DNA of 64,000 nt, from assembly GCF_032854445.1 (NCBI RefSeq), contig NC_088304.1, positions 10,053,704 through 10,117,703 of the forward strand. The letters are read 5' to 3'. The stretch comes from Liolophura sinensis (Eukaryota; Mollusca; Polyplacophora; Chitonida; Chitonidae). The translations under genes were made by a program, and so were the position numbers. The notes below the pieces were generated by a model. It searched no databases. It was not told where the DNA came from and saw nothing but the letters and a program-made list of their open reading frames with translations. Shown one piece after another: positions 45,750 to 57,767 of this stretch (positions within the stretch are counted from its first letter, which is position 1; every line of letters starts with the position of its first letter).

Positions 45750-48470
45750 CGTACAGATATGCACCCGCTATAGTAGGCAAATATGTGGTCTACAATGAAC
45801 GTAAGACAGCAAAATCAGGAACACAAGTGTCAGTGAGAGCTGGGGGAAACTGCTTATTCCTTCTCCAAGGCCTGCGTTTACCTGGTGTGTCCTAGAAACA
45901 GAAAGGTAAGCGTCTGCACCTCTCAGCCCCAACGCTTCCCTGACCAAATCCCAGAATTACGAAGCGGTCTTAGACTCAAGTCAAACTTTCAATTATTAAT
46001 TTTGGTATGTTCCTTTCTGTCATGTAGCTGAAATGTGTTTTACAATAACTTACCCACAACTTATGTTGTCATGCAATATTTTTACCTTGTTACAAAAGAA
46101 ATAACAATTTTAAAGTGATCTGAAAATTTGATTTAAGTCTAAAAATCACTTTGTGATCCCTGGGTCAGTAGGTCAATACTATTGACAACTTCTTATATGC
46201 ACATATGTTACTACCCAAATTTTTCAGCTTTTTTGCATATGAAAGAGCAATGACTACCCACAGGTAGCTGACAGACCTTCCCACGTACGACGAAATTGTT
46301 GTGAAAAAAGTATTCATTTCTAAAGGCAAATAAATGTAATAAAATATTAACTTTCGATGCTGAAACATACACAATCCTCCCTCCTAACAAAGGTGAAAAC
46401 ACCTTTCTCAGATCAAAAGAACTATCAGAATTGGGGAATAATGTAAAACTATAATTGTCATGGGCAAACCTTTTACATCATTTACCATATACATGTTTAA
46501 AACAACTAGAGGTGAAAGTGTCAACAAGGAATTCAAAAAAAGAAACAACAGTACTCAGGAATTAGCAGGATTACCTGCATTATGACAGTAACGGGACGAT
46601 TACAGTTGCTGGATTAGGCTCCTGGTCAGAGTGTTCATTAAGTACTGGTGTGGTATTTCCCCCAAAGTTTAGCTTTTTACACCTGACACATTCTACCTCA
46701 GTCTCATAGATCCATTTACCTTTTAGGGTCACTTAAAGACGTGTTTTTTTTGTATGCATAATATCTTTAATATCAGAAAATCTCAAGTTTTGGAATCGAA
46801 AGTGTCATTTTAAGGCCTTTATCTGCTTCAGAAAGTCCATTTTGACATACTAAACTTTAGGTGAGTTACAGTAAGCCCCTGGCTGGTACATATATGTACA
46901 GGCCTTGTTCCCTATTAAAGCCAGGTTTAAATCCTCTTATCTGGTTTCAACCCTAGTTGTTAAATATAGTTCTCACCGTATTATGATACTCACCTGATAA
47001 CAATGCTAGAATACTGGCATCGAAACATTGTGTATACTACATAAGAAGTACTGTATTTAACCAATATTTCGCCCCTCGCCCCCCCCCCCCCCCCCCCCCC
47101 AAAAAAATTGCAGTTTTAAAGTCAAATAACTATTACTTATGGTTAAAAACTTACATTTTTTCCCAATATTTCCAGTATTTAACCAATATTCCCCCCCCCC
47201 CCCAAAAAAAAAACAAACCCCATAACTCCTTTCCAAGACCAGCAGAGCTCTCAGAAATAAAAGGAATTAGCAACTTCAGTCATGGATGATATTTAATTAC
47301 CTGTAAGTAATTGCCTTCTGCTTCTGTTACGTCATAATAACTAAAAACTCCACCAACAAATCTTTAACAAAATTAAAGAGTTAGTTTCCTTCTTTTTATA
47401 AGGTGTCCACATGTTACCTGACCCGCTGCGGAGTTTGGCTGGTCACATGACCTCTAATGACCTATCGATTGGGTAGATATTTGTCAAGCTTTATCACAAA
47501 CTCCACCCAATCTCTGGGCAGAAGACACTAATGTGATAATGTATCAGTGTAAACAACTCTGACAGGAGAAAAAAAAAACCCTGAGTATATATTACTGTTT
47601 GTGTCAAAGGTCATGGGGCATGCTCAAATGCGGTCACACCCAATATACATGTTCTAGTACTTGTACTAAAGAAGACTTAGTAAGCCTCTACTGAAGTGAT
47701 GTTAAAATGTTTGGAGAGAAATTACTATAGATTTAAAAGGTGAAAACAAAGGTGTATACTGTATTACATGATAAAAAAATGAAGGACATTTTGTCATGGT
47801 TATTAATGGCTTAGTGATGTAAATTATCTGTATTGGTGAAACACACCTGAGCTCCCCTCCCTCCCCCCCCCTCCCACTGTGATATCCCCACAAAGATAAA
47901 GACCAGCTTTATGTCCTCCCACACTTGTGAAGAGGGAAAAAATGTCTAGTACGTGTGAGCATATAAAAAAAGAGAGAAGGGAATAGTTGGTACTTAAAAA
48001 ATTTCATTGACATCAAAAGCTTGAGAGTTAAAAAGACAAATGAACAAACAATGTAATAGTGCACTTAAGCTTGGTCAATGTAGGGCGTATATTGACTGCA
48101 ATGGGTTAAATACAGGGTCAGCCTAAGGTGAAGTGTAAACAAAGCCGACAGGGCCAGCTATACTTCCTTTTCACGGGGACTACAGACCGATTATCTAAGT
48201 AGGTTAAGAGTGCTGGCGTTGTTGTTGGAAACCTCGCCAGTTGCGTACACAGGTAACAAGTGAAATGATCGTGTGCGAGCTCGAAGCAGGTGTGGATGAC
48301 AAATCTTGATAGTAGACGCAAATATTTCTGGCCTCATCTTTGCTGACAACATCTGAAGATTACGCAGACTTTTGTAAGCAGCAGCTACGTACATATTTAT
48401 ACATCTGTACTGATGTTGACATGTTGACAAAAGGGACTAGAGAGATCTATGCTTGTTGAAAAGATCCTCA
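45750..48470. other. NLE1 intron e/f upstream of the intronless gene
   Basis: No coding feature. 46660-46870 (agggtcacttaaagacgtg, aaggcctttatctgcttcag) resembles 11940-12130. The promoter of the plus-strand gene should lie just before 48480, but I see no clear TATA box. Confidence 0.55.
47075..47210. repeat. Poly-C runs with duplicated flank
   Basis: Two C runs (about 47080-47100 and 47188-47203), each preceded by ttaaccaatattc and followed by an A run, so a ~110-base segment is duplicated. Confidence 0.7.
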
Positions 48471-48486
48471 AGAATCCAATGGTGGC

Positions 48487-50004
48487 ATGCCTTCCACAAA
48501 AGTTGGTCAAGCGAACAGTGCCGTAGAAAATTCTAGTGGATCAAACATGGCGAGCAACAGCATGGAAATGACACCTGGGAACTCCAGAAGTTCCGTCAAA
48601 CCTGCTTCAGCGAGTAAGTCATCACGTGAACTTAAGAGAAGATCGACTTTAAGTGAGGAATACTGCTTTGGACATTGCGGAAAACTCCACCAGAAACTCT
48701 GGTTTAAAATTGCCATGTTTTTGTTCTTGTCCCTCTTGAACATATCAGATCTGTCCAGTGATTGGCTGCTTTACAACGACGTCGCGTTCACACAGAAGGG
48801 TCTTGTGTTCGGCCCCCCGCAGCAGGACATCATCACGGCACTTCTAGTATTCTCCATCATAGGCTCCGTCACGTTTCTGCTGGAGTCTGTCAATCTCGGT
48901 CTCGAAGTTTTCAAAAACAAGGGGTTTATGGATGTTGATGTCGCCTCCGCAATTAACATTTGGCTAGAGGATATTCCTCAGGTGGCCATTAACCTGACGA
49001 TTGCTGCCTGTCGCGAATCAGAAATCAGCTATTTCCAACTGGTCAAAGCGGCTGTGGTTATTATAGGGGTCATCATACGCCTCATTCTGACTTTGATTCG
49101 TTACTGTAGCAAAAAATACCTGGCTGAAGTCTATCAGCACACTGCAGAATCGTGCCGTCATGTGACCACAAGAGCGTTCCTTGTGATTGGTTTACTGCTG
49201 ATGTGCACAGGATCTGTTGCTGTGTTCGTTTTCACGCAAACTTATCGTTCTGCTGATGGGAAAATTACTTTCGAGGTCCCGGAAACTGTCCTTCAAGGTA
49301 AATACGACGACCATCGCTATTTCGACAATGTCAGCATGTATTTCCATCATCCGTCCTTCGATACCAGCAAAGATTCCGCCTCGGATAATCTCAACTGGAT
49401 AAGAATAGCCACTGTGTACAATGTTCGTAATGCTACCAGCAATGACACGTTTCTTCGCTACTCTCACACTGACCTCTCTGCGGAAACGACCTTCATCATG
49501 ATTGCAGACAACATTGAAGACCGCGGAAACCTGGCAACCAGAGAATGCTATGACCTTCAAAGAGCGACTGACCTCCTGACTCCAGTAAGTTGTCCGGCAA
49601 TCCCTGACAATGCCACCTTCACCCAAATCGTGTTTCGCCTACACTACCTCCCTGCACAGCGTCTCCTCAGGTTTGGCGACATCCACTTCAACGTGCGCAT
49701 ACGCTACCCTAACGGGACATTTGAAAATGAAGCCCAGTTTGTCGACACGATCCAAGGGAAAAGGTCCTCAGCCAATCGCATCTTTGGCGTGATTCATTAT
49801 TACAAGACCATTCCTGATGTCACTAGCGACACCCATGTACACAGTACGGCCTCTAGGGGGAACTTTTCATTTTATCAGAACTCTGCACACCTCATCGACA
49901 TCAACCAGGTATGGAAAACAGGGTTTATCGGCTGCAAAGCCACAGGAAGTCTCGCTCCAAATCTCAAGAAAGACATTCTCATTGGGGATCAATGGTTTTT
50001 TTAA
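48487..50004 (+). CDS. Intronless multi-pass membrane protein (505 aa), unknown family
   Basis: A single open frame of 505 residues ending GDQWFF. Residues 1-60 are a Ser/Asn-rich cytosolic-looking tail. Hydrophobic segments lie at about 72-94, 114-136, 154-174, 183-206 and 228-251. Residues 252-505 form a large hydrophilic domain, probably extracytoplasmic, with N-glycosylation sequons at N281, N315, N319, N375, N409 and N459. Acidic/polar motifs inside the membrane part (SDLSSDW, WLEDIPQV) are reminiscent of XK-related proteins, but I cannot place the family and propose no function. The gene lies wholly inside the NLE1 intron between exons e and f, on the opposite strand. The first ATG in frame is used; an overlapping 16-codon upstream frame (48479-48526) begins eight bases earlier. 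Lack of introns suggests a retrocopy origin or an expanded intronless family. No frameshift or stop is seen. Confidence 0.82.
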   Translation: MPSTKVGQANSAVENSSGSNMASNSMEMTPGNSRSSVKPASASKSSRELKRRSTLSEEYCFGHCGKLHQKLWFKIAMFLFLSLLNISDLSSDWLLYNDVAFTQKGLVFGPPQQDIITALLVFSIIGSVTFLLESVNLGLEVFKNKGFMDVDVASAINIWLEDIPQVAINLTIAACRESEISYFQLVKAAVVIIGVIIRLILTLIRYCSKKYLAEVYQHTAESCRHVTTRAFLVIGLLLMCTGSVAVFVFTQTYRSADGKITFEVPETVLQGKYDDHRYFDNVSMYFHHPSFDTSKDSASDNLNWIRIATVYNVRNATSNDTFLRYSHTDLSAETTFIMIADNIEDRGNLATRECYDLQRATDLLTPVSCPAIPDNATFTQIVFRLHYLPAQRLLRFGDIHFNVRIRYPNGTFENEAQFVDTIQGKRSSANRIFGVIHYYKTIPDVTSDTHVHSTASRGNFSFYQNSAHLIDINQVWKTGFIGCKATGSLAPNLKKDILIGDQWFF

Positions 50005-50469
50005 TCACCATTATCTAATATGAGGAAAAACAGAGTTCATGGGACATTTTGAATTTTTTTACAGAACAGTTAGGATGTGATTTTTAAGCATAATTTTCAA
50101 AAAATGTCCAAAGAGTTGACAAGACAATCATTTATTCTTTTCTTAATTTACATACCTTTTTTATTCACATATTCTTTTACAATTTTTGAATTGGTTGGCT
50201 GGTCCTATAACACAAGAATATATTTTTTTTTAACTTTTGTAGGACCTCCTTTTAAAAAGAAATGATTGTAACAATATTCATTGATTGTTTCTACATGAAT
50301 GATTATAGCTTTGCACCATATTGGCAATATACATGTAACAGCCGTATTATGGCAAGTAAGTGTTTCTGAGTCACGTGCCCAGGAAGCTGCTATCAAATAT
50401 CAACATGGGTATAAATTATGGTAATTGTAAATAACTATATCTCTAATCTCTTTGACATTTTATGGCTAA

Positions 50470-50785
50470 TCAGAAGGTTTCATTGGATTAAAGTCAAGTT
50501 GTTCCAATGGGACAGTTCCAGGTTTCATTGGATTAGAGTAAAGTTGTTCCAATGGACATTTCCAGGTTTTATTGGATTAAAGTAAAGTTGTTCCAATGGA
50601 CATTTCCAGGTTTCATTGGATTAAAGTAAAGTTGTTCCAATGGACATTTCCAGGTTTCATTGGATTAAAGTGAAGTTGTTCCAATGGACATTTCCAGGTT
50701 TCACTGGATTAAGTAAAGTTGTTCCAATGGACATTTCCAGGTATCACTGGATTAAGGTAAAGTTGTTCCAATGGACATTTCCAGC
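50470..50785. repeat. 44-bp minisatellite, about 7 copies
   Basis: Unit ggtttcattggattaaagta + aagttgttccaatggacatt + tcca. Each unit pairs CATTGGA with TCCAATG, so it can fold as a small hairpin. Located 0.5 kb downstream of the intronless membrane protein gene. Confidence 0.9.
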
Positions 50786-50799
50786 TAAAATAGTGGGGT

Positions 50800-52540
50800 G
50801 CTTCAAAAATATTTTATCTCCAGTGAACTTTTGGAGCAATATAAAAAATTTACCTTTTCTAGAACACAAAACATCATCCTCTTTGAATTTTTTGACTTGA
50901 GTTAGTCAACATATTGAATCTTTTTTTTGAGACATATTTACTGCAAACACAATTGGTGAGATTTAGATCGAGGATAAATTGATCTCAGCATTAAAAAAAA
51001 TCATTTTTATGCCATTCACCAAAAAAAAAGCTGTTTCCCCACTTTTGGTATATACCCTAACTGACCTCAAATTTCACCTGCTAAAGTGCATTTTTATAGG
51101 CAATTAAATGTCACAAAATATTAGTTTTGGTGCACAAACTTACAATTTTCCTCAAAAATATCATCTCAAGTTGCAAGCAAACCTAAAAACACCTTTCTAA
51201 AATCAACAGAACCCCTCAGGATCGGGAAAATTGGGTTGGTTAGTCATAAAGGAAATTTATGCTCACTTCAGGTACATCCAAAAGTTCCATCTTTGCTAAA
51301 TTCCCCGTGCGCTTCCTGTTTTATAAAAGGCTTAACAACATATACAAATCTACCAACAATGGCGTTTTGCAAATGTACAAATGTTGAGGCTAATAAGAAG
51401 AGAAACTGAAAATGGTTATTTTATAAAACAGATACTATTCTTGCCTCCTTCCCTAGAGATTTTACTTTTAAAGATTTCCCATCTTGCAACCTGAAACTAT
51501 GCATCATGTTTATATTATGTTAAGTTGACAAAAGTCTCAAATACTTAATGGTCTCATCCTCTTTTCAAGCACATAGCTTTTACTTATCTTATATTTATTG
51601 TCCTTGCTCCCTTAATAACTTATCATACTGTGAACAACAATCATTACTGCAGGTTACAATTTGTCTCAGGCATTACTGGACTATCAGCAAGAACTGACTG
51701 GCAAAGGGATGCATCAGTTAGCCTTGTCAGAGAAAGGCAGCCATTACAACATAATACTTTTTAAAAAGAAAGTGATATACAAATGATATTTTGTGAGTCT
51801 GACAATGAAAATCTTCAGCTTTTTCCACGTATAAGCACTTTTTTCCAGTGGAATTTTTTGCATGCAATTATTATGAAAATGTTAAAATGATTTGTTTGTG
51901 TTGCTAAAGATGTAAGCGTCATAAAACTGTGCAAATTATTTCTCTACACCACAATGGTTCTCTCAAAATGTTTCAAAACAGCGCAGAGGTGGTTGAAAAG
52001 GTAAAATAATTAGGGTAATACGTAATATATGCAGTATTAAGCCAGACTAAAGTTTCTATGCTGACACACTATGACTGACATCATCACTACTGCACAACAA
52101 GCAAGCCTGTAGACAACCAAACCCCTAACCAATAATTTATGAGTTAGGGCTTTAATATTTACCCCAGTGCATTCTGATTGGTATGACGTGTGTTACAGTA
52201 TCACTACACTCCTAGGACATAAGCATGCCAAAGGCACACCACAAGCAAACCAGGGGTGTGCTTACCCTAATTCCTCAGTGCAATTTTTGTCGATTTTCAT
52301 TTTGATTTTGGAGACAAAACTAGATTGGCCAATTTCAGGTCTTTAAACACAAAAAGTTTAATTTTCACAATCTAAAAAGATAAATGCCTTCATACTTATG
52401 CTCCACAAAACACTTTGCACACATGTGAAAAGGGGGAAGAATTACAGTACTACTGGATGGCACCCAGATAACTTTAGGTCAGGCTTGTACTGTGTTTACA
52501 GCCTGAATTAGCGATATTTAAACATACGTACAATAGGCTA
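50800..52540. other. Unassigned part of NLE1 intron e/f
   Basis: No gene seen. 51070-51260 resembles, in reverse orientation, the dispersed sequence at 62190-62370; 52300-52460 is family X. Confidence 0.6.
52300..52460. repeat. Dispersed repeat family X
   Basis: ttttggagacaaaactagat, ggccaatttcaggtcttt and gaagaattacagtac match the copies at 9655 and 19978. Confidence 0.6.
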
Positions 52541-52549
52541 TTTTGTCTT

Positions 52550-52715
52550 TTACATATGGACAACACGAATACAAATACAGTATGGGTATGTACAGTAAGA
52601 AGTACATGTATGGAGAGTAGGTATTATGTATATAAAAGCGCACAGACAAAAACAGTATACATGTATGTATATTTATGTACAATATAAAGATATATGTTTG
52701 TTTGTATAGCATGTA
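52550..52715. repeat. ~72-bp minisatellite, left part
   Basis: Two to three diverged copies (gtacagtaagaagtacatgt, agacaaaaacagtatacatg) in the same orientation as the array at 53985-54620. Confidence 0.7.
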
Positions 52716-53978
<1,263 letters not shown>

Positions 53979-53984
53979 TATGTA

Positions 53985-54620
53985 TATAAAAGTATACAGA
54001 CAAAACAGTACAATATGTATTTTATGTACAGTAAGATGTATGTTTTTATGTATTATGCGTACAGTAAGATGTATGTTTGTATGTATTACATAAAAGTATA
54101 CAGACAAAAACAGTACTGTATGTAGTTTATGTACAGTAAGATGTATGTTTGTATGTATCACATAAAAGTATACAGACAAAAACAGTACTATATGTAGTTT
54201 ATGTACAGTAAGATGTATTTTAGTATGTATTACATAAAAGTACAGAGACAAAAACAGTACTATATGTATTTTATGTACAGTAAGATGTATGTTTGTATGT
54301 ATTACGCGTACGTATATAAAGGTATACAGACAAAAACAGCACTATACGTATTTTATGTACAGTAAGATGTATGTTTTTATGTATTAGATAAAGTATACAG
54401 GCAAAAACAGTACTATATGTATTTTATGTATGTCGTATGTATTAAAAAGTATAGAGACAAAAACAGTACTATATGTATTTTATGAACAGTAAGATGTATG
54501 TTTGTATGTATTACATAAAAGTATAGAGATAAAACAGTACTATATGTAGTTTATGTACAGCAAGATGTATGTTTGTAGACAGTATATGTATCTTACAGTA
54601 AGATGCAGCATGGAATGTAT
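53985..54620. repeat. ~72-bp minisatellite, right part
   Basis: About nine degenerate copies of gtacagtaagatgtatgttt + gtatgtattacataaaagta + tacagacaaaaacagtacta. Related sequence in the same orientation lies at 52550-52715, left of the TA-flanked element, so one array seems to have been split. Confidence 0.85.
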
Positions 54621-55251
54621 GACTGTACGTATTATGTATATAGAGAAAGAAATATAGACGTCATTTATTTTATGCACAGTAAAAGGTATTTATACAAACC
54701 TTATAAAGGTAGGGATTATAAAGGTTTGTATTAAAGGCTTTGTAAATAACATGGTTTCTGTCTTTTACGAGATTAATGACAACAAACCTGTTCAATTTAT
54801 AAATTCACGAATTTCTCCAAAAATTGTGCATGCAAGATTTTCAAAAAAAAAAAACAGAAAAAAATCTGTATATGAGAGTACTAGTTTAATTTTATATATT
54901 TATATATGTACTTTATAAACAAATTAACCAGTCAAGTGCAAGCCATAATTATGTTTAACAACACAAACACAGGTAAGGAAATTACCAAAATACGGTAACT
55001 GGAAAAGGATGGTGAATTCAAATGACAAGTATTTCATATCTTCCTTATTTTTGTATCCAGATATATGTCTATGTTTAAATTATTAACTTAGAATAAATAT
55101 GTGTATTATATGTATATTTTCAACCTTGTCTGAAAGTTGTTTAATTTATAGATGTAAATAGTGCTGTCACCATCTCAATACTTTGAAAGAGCATTCAACA
55201 GACAATGAGGGTGAAAAATCCAAAAATTCCCTGCCAGGATTGAACTCCCAT

Positions 55252-55524
55252 TTAGTTTATTTATTTATTTATTTGATTGGTGTTTTACGCCGTACTCAAG
55301 ACTATTTCACTTATACGACGGTGGCCAGCATTATGGTGGGAAGAAACGGTCACAGCCCAGGGGAAACCCACGACCTTCCGCAGGTTGCTGGCAGACCTTC
55401 CCACGTACGGACGGAGAGGAAGCCAGCATGAACTGGACTTGAACTCACAGCGACCGCATTAGTGAGAGGCTCCTGGGTCATTACGCTGCGCTAGCGCGCT
55501 AACTGACTGAGCCACGGAGGCCCC
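55252..55524 (-). mobile_element. SINE family A, full copy
   Basis: Minus-strand head GCCTCCGTGGCTCAGTCAGT, box B GAGTTCAAGTCC, body and (AAATA)n tail as in the 40584 copy. Confidence 0.88.
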
Positions 55525-55597
55525 CCTCTCATTTTGTGTTCCTGCAGTCAAAAATAACTTGAAAACCATTGCTAAATACATTTTTTTATAAACAAAT

Positions 55598-55903
55598 TTA
55601 AACAGGCTATACTGGAGATTCAGGGCAAAAAAAATCCATATTCAGTATTTAAAACAAATTTTTTGTATTTTCAAAGAATAACTGAAATTATATTTTTAAA
55701 AAGATTGTAAAGTTTGAAAAAATTATAATGTGACCCGCTTAATAAATTTTAAGATATTCTTACCGATTTTGAATGGTAACATAGAGGAAAGTGATATTTT
55801 GTGAAAGATAAGTGTTTGGTTTATTCTAAAATAATAGCAAAAATTTGATTGGACTTGTACTGATTGATTTTTTTGCCAAAAATGTCCAGAATACCCTCTT
55901 TAA
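55598..55903. mobile_element. TTAA-flanked MITE, related type
   Basis: Left TTAA|ACAGGCTATACTGGAGAT, right reverse complement TTAA|AGAGGGTATTCTGGACAT, both followed by an A-rich tract. Same design as 29114-29465 but diverged. Lies next to NLE1 exon e. Confidence 0.65.
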
Positions 55904-56050
55904 GATCTGCAACCGAAACAAGAAAAACATGATTTATGTACAGTTACAAGTTGGGACATATGTACATTTCAAAAATCCAACCCACAAGAACAGCCTCCCC
56001 AACAACTACAACACCCTCCTCCTTGTCACAGTTAATAAAAGCACACTTAC

Positions 56051-56186
56051 CCGAATCTGCACAATCTTGTGGTACTAAGCTGGCTTTGGCAGGTTCAAAT
56101 GCCCCAGTCCTTAGTGCGTAATCCGTGCTCAGTGCCATTGTGTTCACCCAGTGACCGTGACCTTGTAATGTGCGACATAACACTCC
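56051..56186 (-). CDS. NLE1: NLE1 exon e (WD5 first half and insertion)
   Basis: Encodes GVLCRTLQGHGHWVNTMALS then TDYALRTGAFEPAKASLVPQ and DCADS. This is almost identical to vertebrate Notchless through the LQGHGHWVNTMALSTDYALRTGAFEPA block, the start of WD5 and its characteristic insertion. The acceptor is gatttcag|GGAGTG and the donor is TTCGG|gtaagt. It ends one base into an Asp codon. Only 236 bases separate it from exon d. Confidence 0.97.
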
Positions 56187-56282
56187 CTGAAATCAGCAAA
56201 GATTGAACAACTAGGAATGAATGAAAGATTGAATGACTGGGGTTTAATGTCCTATTAAAAACTGACGACGACGAGTCATTAG

Positions 56283-56372
56283 GTTTATTTTTTTATATGA
56301 TTGGTGTTTAATGCCGTACTCAAGAATATTTGACTTATAATGCAGCCAGCATTATGGTGGGAGACAGTCCCA
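56283..56372 (-). mobile_element. SINE family A fragment
   Basis: Tail-side fragment: gattggtgtttaatgccgta, agaatatttgacttat, gccagcattatggtggga. Ends 50 bases from NLE1 exon d. Confidence 0.75.
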
Positions 56373-56422
56373 GACCAAATCAAACCAATAATAAATAAAA
56401 TTGCAGAGGCATCACAACTTAC

Positions 56423-56578
56423 ATCATCAGGCCTCCAAACTTTGACAGTGCGGTCCTGAGAGGCTGTGTACAGTAAGTTAGCCCCGCCCCACCTTACACA
56501 GGACACTGACTGAAGGTGACCCGATAAGGTCAGGCAACACTGACATAACACTGTGTCCCAGATCTTTACTGTGGAATC
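56423..56578 (-). CDS. NLE1: NLE1 exon d (WD3 end and WD4)
   Basis: Fifty-two codons reading DSTVKIWDTVLCQCCLTLSG, then HLQSVSCVRWGGANLLYTAS and QDRTVKVWRPDD. This closes WD3 (KIWD) and covers WD4 with the family-specific RWGG...LLYTASQDRTVKVW. The acceptor is ttattcag|GATTCC and the donor is GATGAT|gtaagt; phase 0 on both sides. Confidence 0.97.
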
Positions 56579-57169
56579 CTGAATAATAATAATAATAAAA
56601 AATATCACTGATTCTTCAACTTATTATTCAACCTTTACACATAAAACTCTAAAAGCAATTTATCCTCTTAAATCATACGAACACTTGACAAAATACAAGG
56701 CTGTAAAAAAATATCTGGTTAAAAGTGAAATTAAAGTGAAACAAAACGAAAACTTACTGGGAAAGAAACATTAAAATGAAAATAGACCATTCAAAATTGT
56801 ATTCAAAAACATCTTCAACAATTTTGTTTAGACGTTCATTTCACCAGATTAAATGTGGCCAAATGTTTGAGTTGTCATGTGGGGCTTTAAGGGTCATATT
56901 GCTAATGTATGCTGTCAATGATGTCACAATGCAATTTCTCCACCCATCCCTAAAACAGTAATTTAATGTCAGGTTTGCATTTTCCTGAACAGGCACAAAT
57001 CACACGGGCAAAGTTCATACAAATTTTATTCAGACCTTCCAAAAATACGAAAATAAAAGAACAAAGACTCAATGGTATATCCCTGGTATCTACAATCTTA
57101 AATCTGGTCCACAAAGCACACCTGACAGTTAAGGCCACAACAATTGAAACTGTTGTTTGGACTAACCCA

Positions 57170-57320
57170 GGAATATTTCCTGTTGACACATTTTCATTAT
57201 CAGGAAGCCTTAAAAACCAGGAAATTCATCCTCAAAAAAGGTAGATTTTCACTTTTATTTTTCATTCCATTTTGGGATATTTTAGTGTTGGCTTGCCTGT
57301 AAAACACAAAATACAACTGG
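57170..57320. repeat. Dispersed repeat family Y
   Basis: aatatttcctgttgacacat, caggaagccttaaaaaccag, gaaattcatcctc, aaaaaggtagattttcactt: colinear with 27240-27400. Confidence 0.6.
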
Positions 57321-57530
57321 TACCATTTGCTTCGTAATTCATAAATGTTTTGATACTGGTATACCTTTAAAAGAAGGAAGAAGGCTTGTTGTGATTCATT
57401 GTAGTCCCCTCTCCCTTGTGTTTGTCATCCAACTTGACTTAAAACACCCATAATTATTTGGTGGATTGGGAAAAAAATTAATGTACACAAAATTACACCC
57501 AAATAGAAGTTTTATGTGTAAATCTCCTAC

Positions 57531-57567
57531 CTTTGATGAACTTGCCAAATATCTACATTCTGGATCT
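57531..57567 (-). CDS. NLE1: NLE1 exon c (37-base exon, WD3)
   Basis: A 37-base exon encoding (L)DPECRYLASSSK, the strongly conserved centre of WD3 (human NPECRYVASSSKD). The acceptor is gttttcag|AGATCC and the donor is TCAAAG|gtagga. The phase is correct on both sides. The only oddity is its size; it is separated from exon b by 4.4 kb that is mostly minisatellite. Confidence 0.95.
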
Positions 57568-57767
57568 CTGAAAACAAAAAGACCAAGCAAAAAATCAAAG
57601 CATACTTGTAAAAACCTACCTTTTAATTAGGCTCCTTTCACCTTAAATTCTAAACACCTGCTTACATCTAACACTTAATCATCAAAGTAAAACAGAACCA
57701 ATGCTGATTAGCCCTTTGTGTGAGGCAAGATTATGTCCAGGCTGATTAACCAACCAATCAGCCAGGG

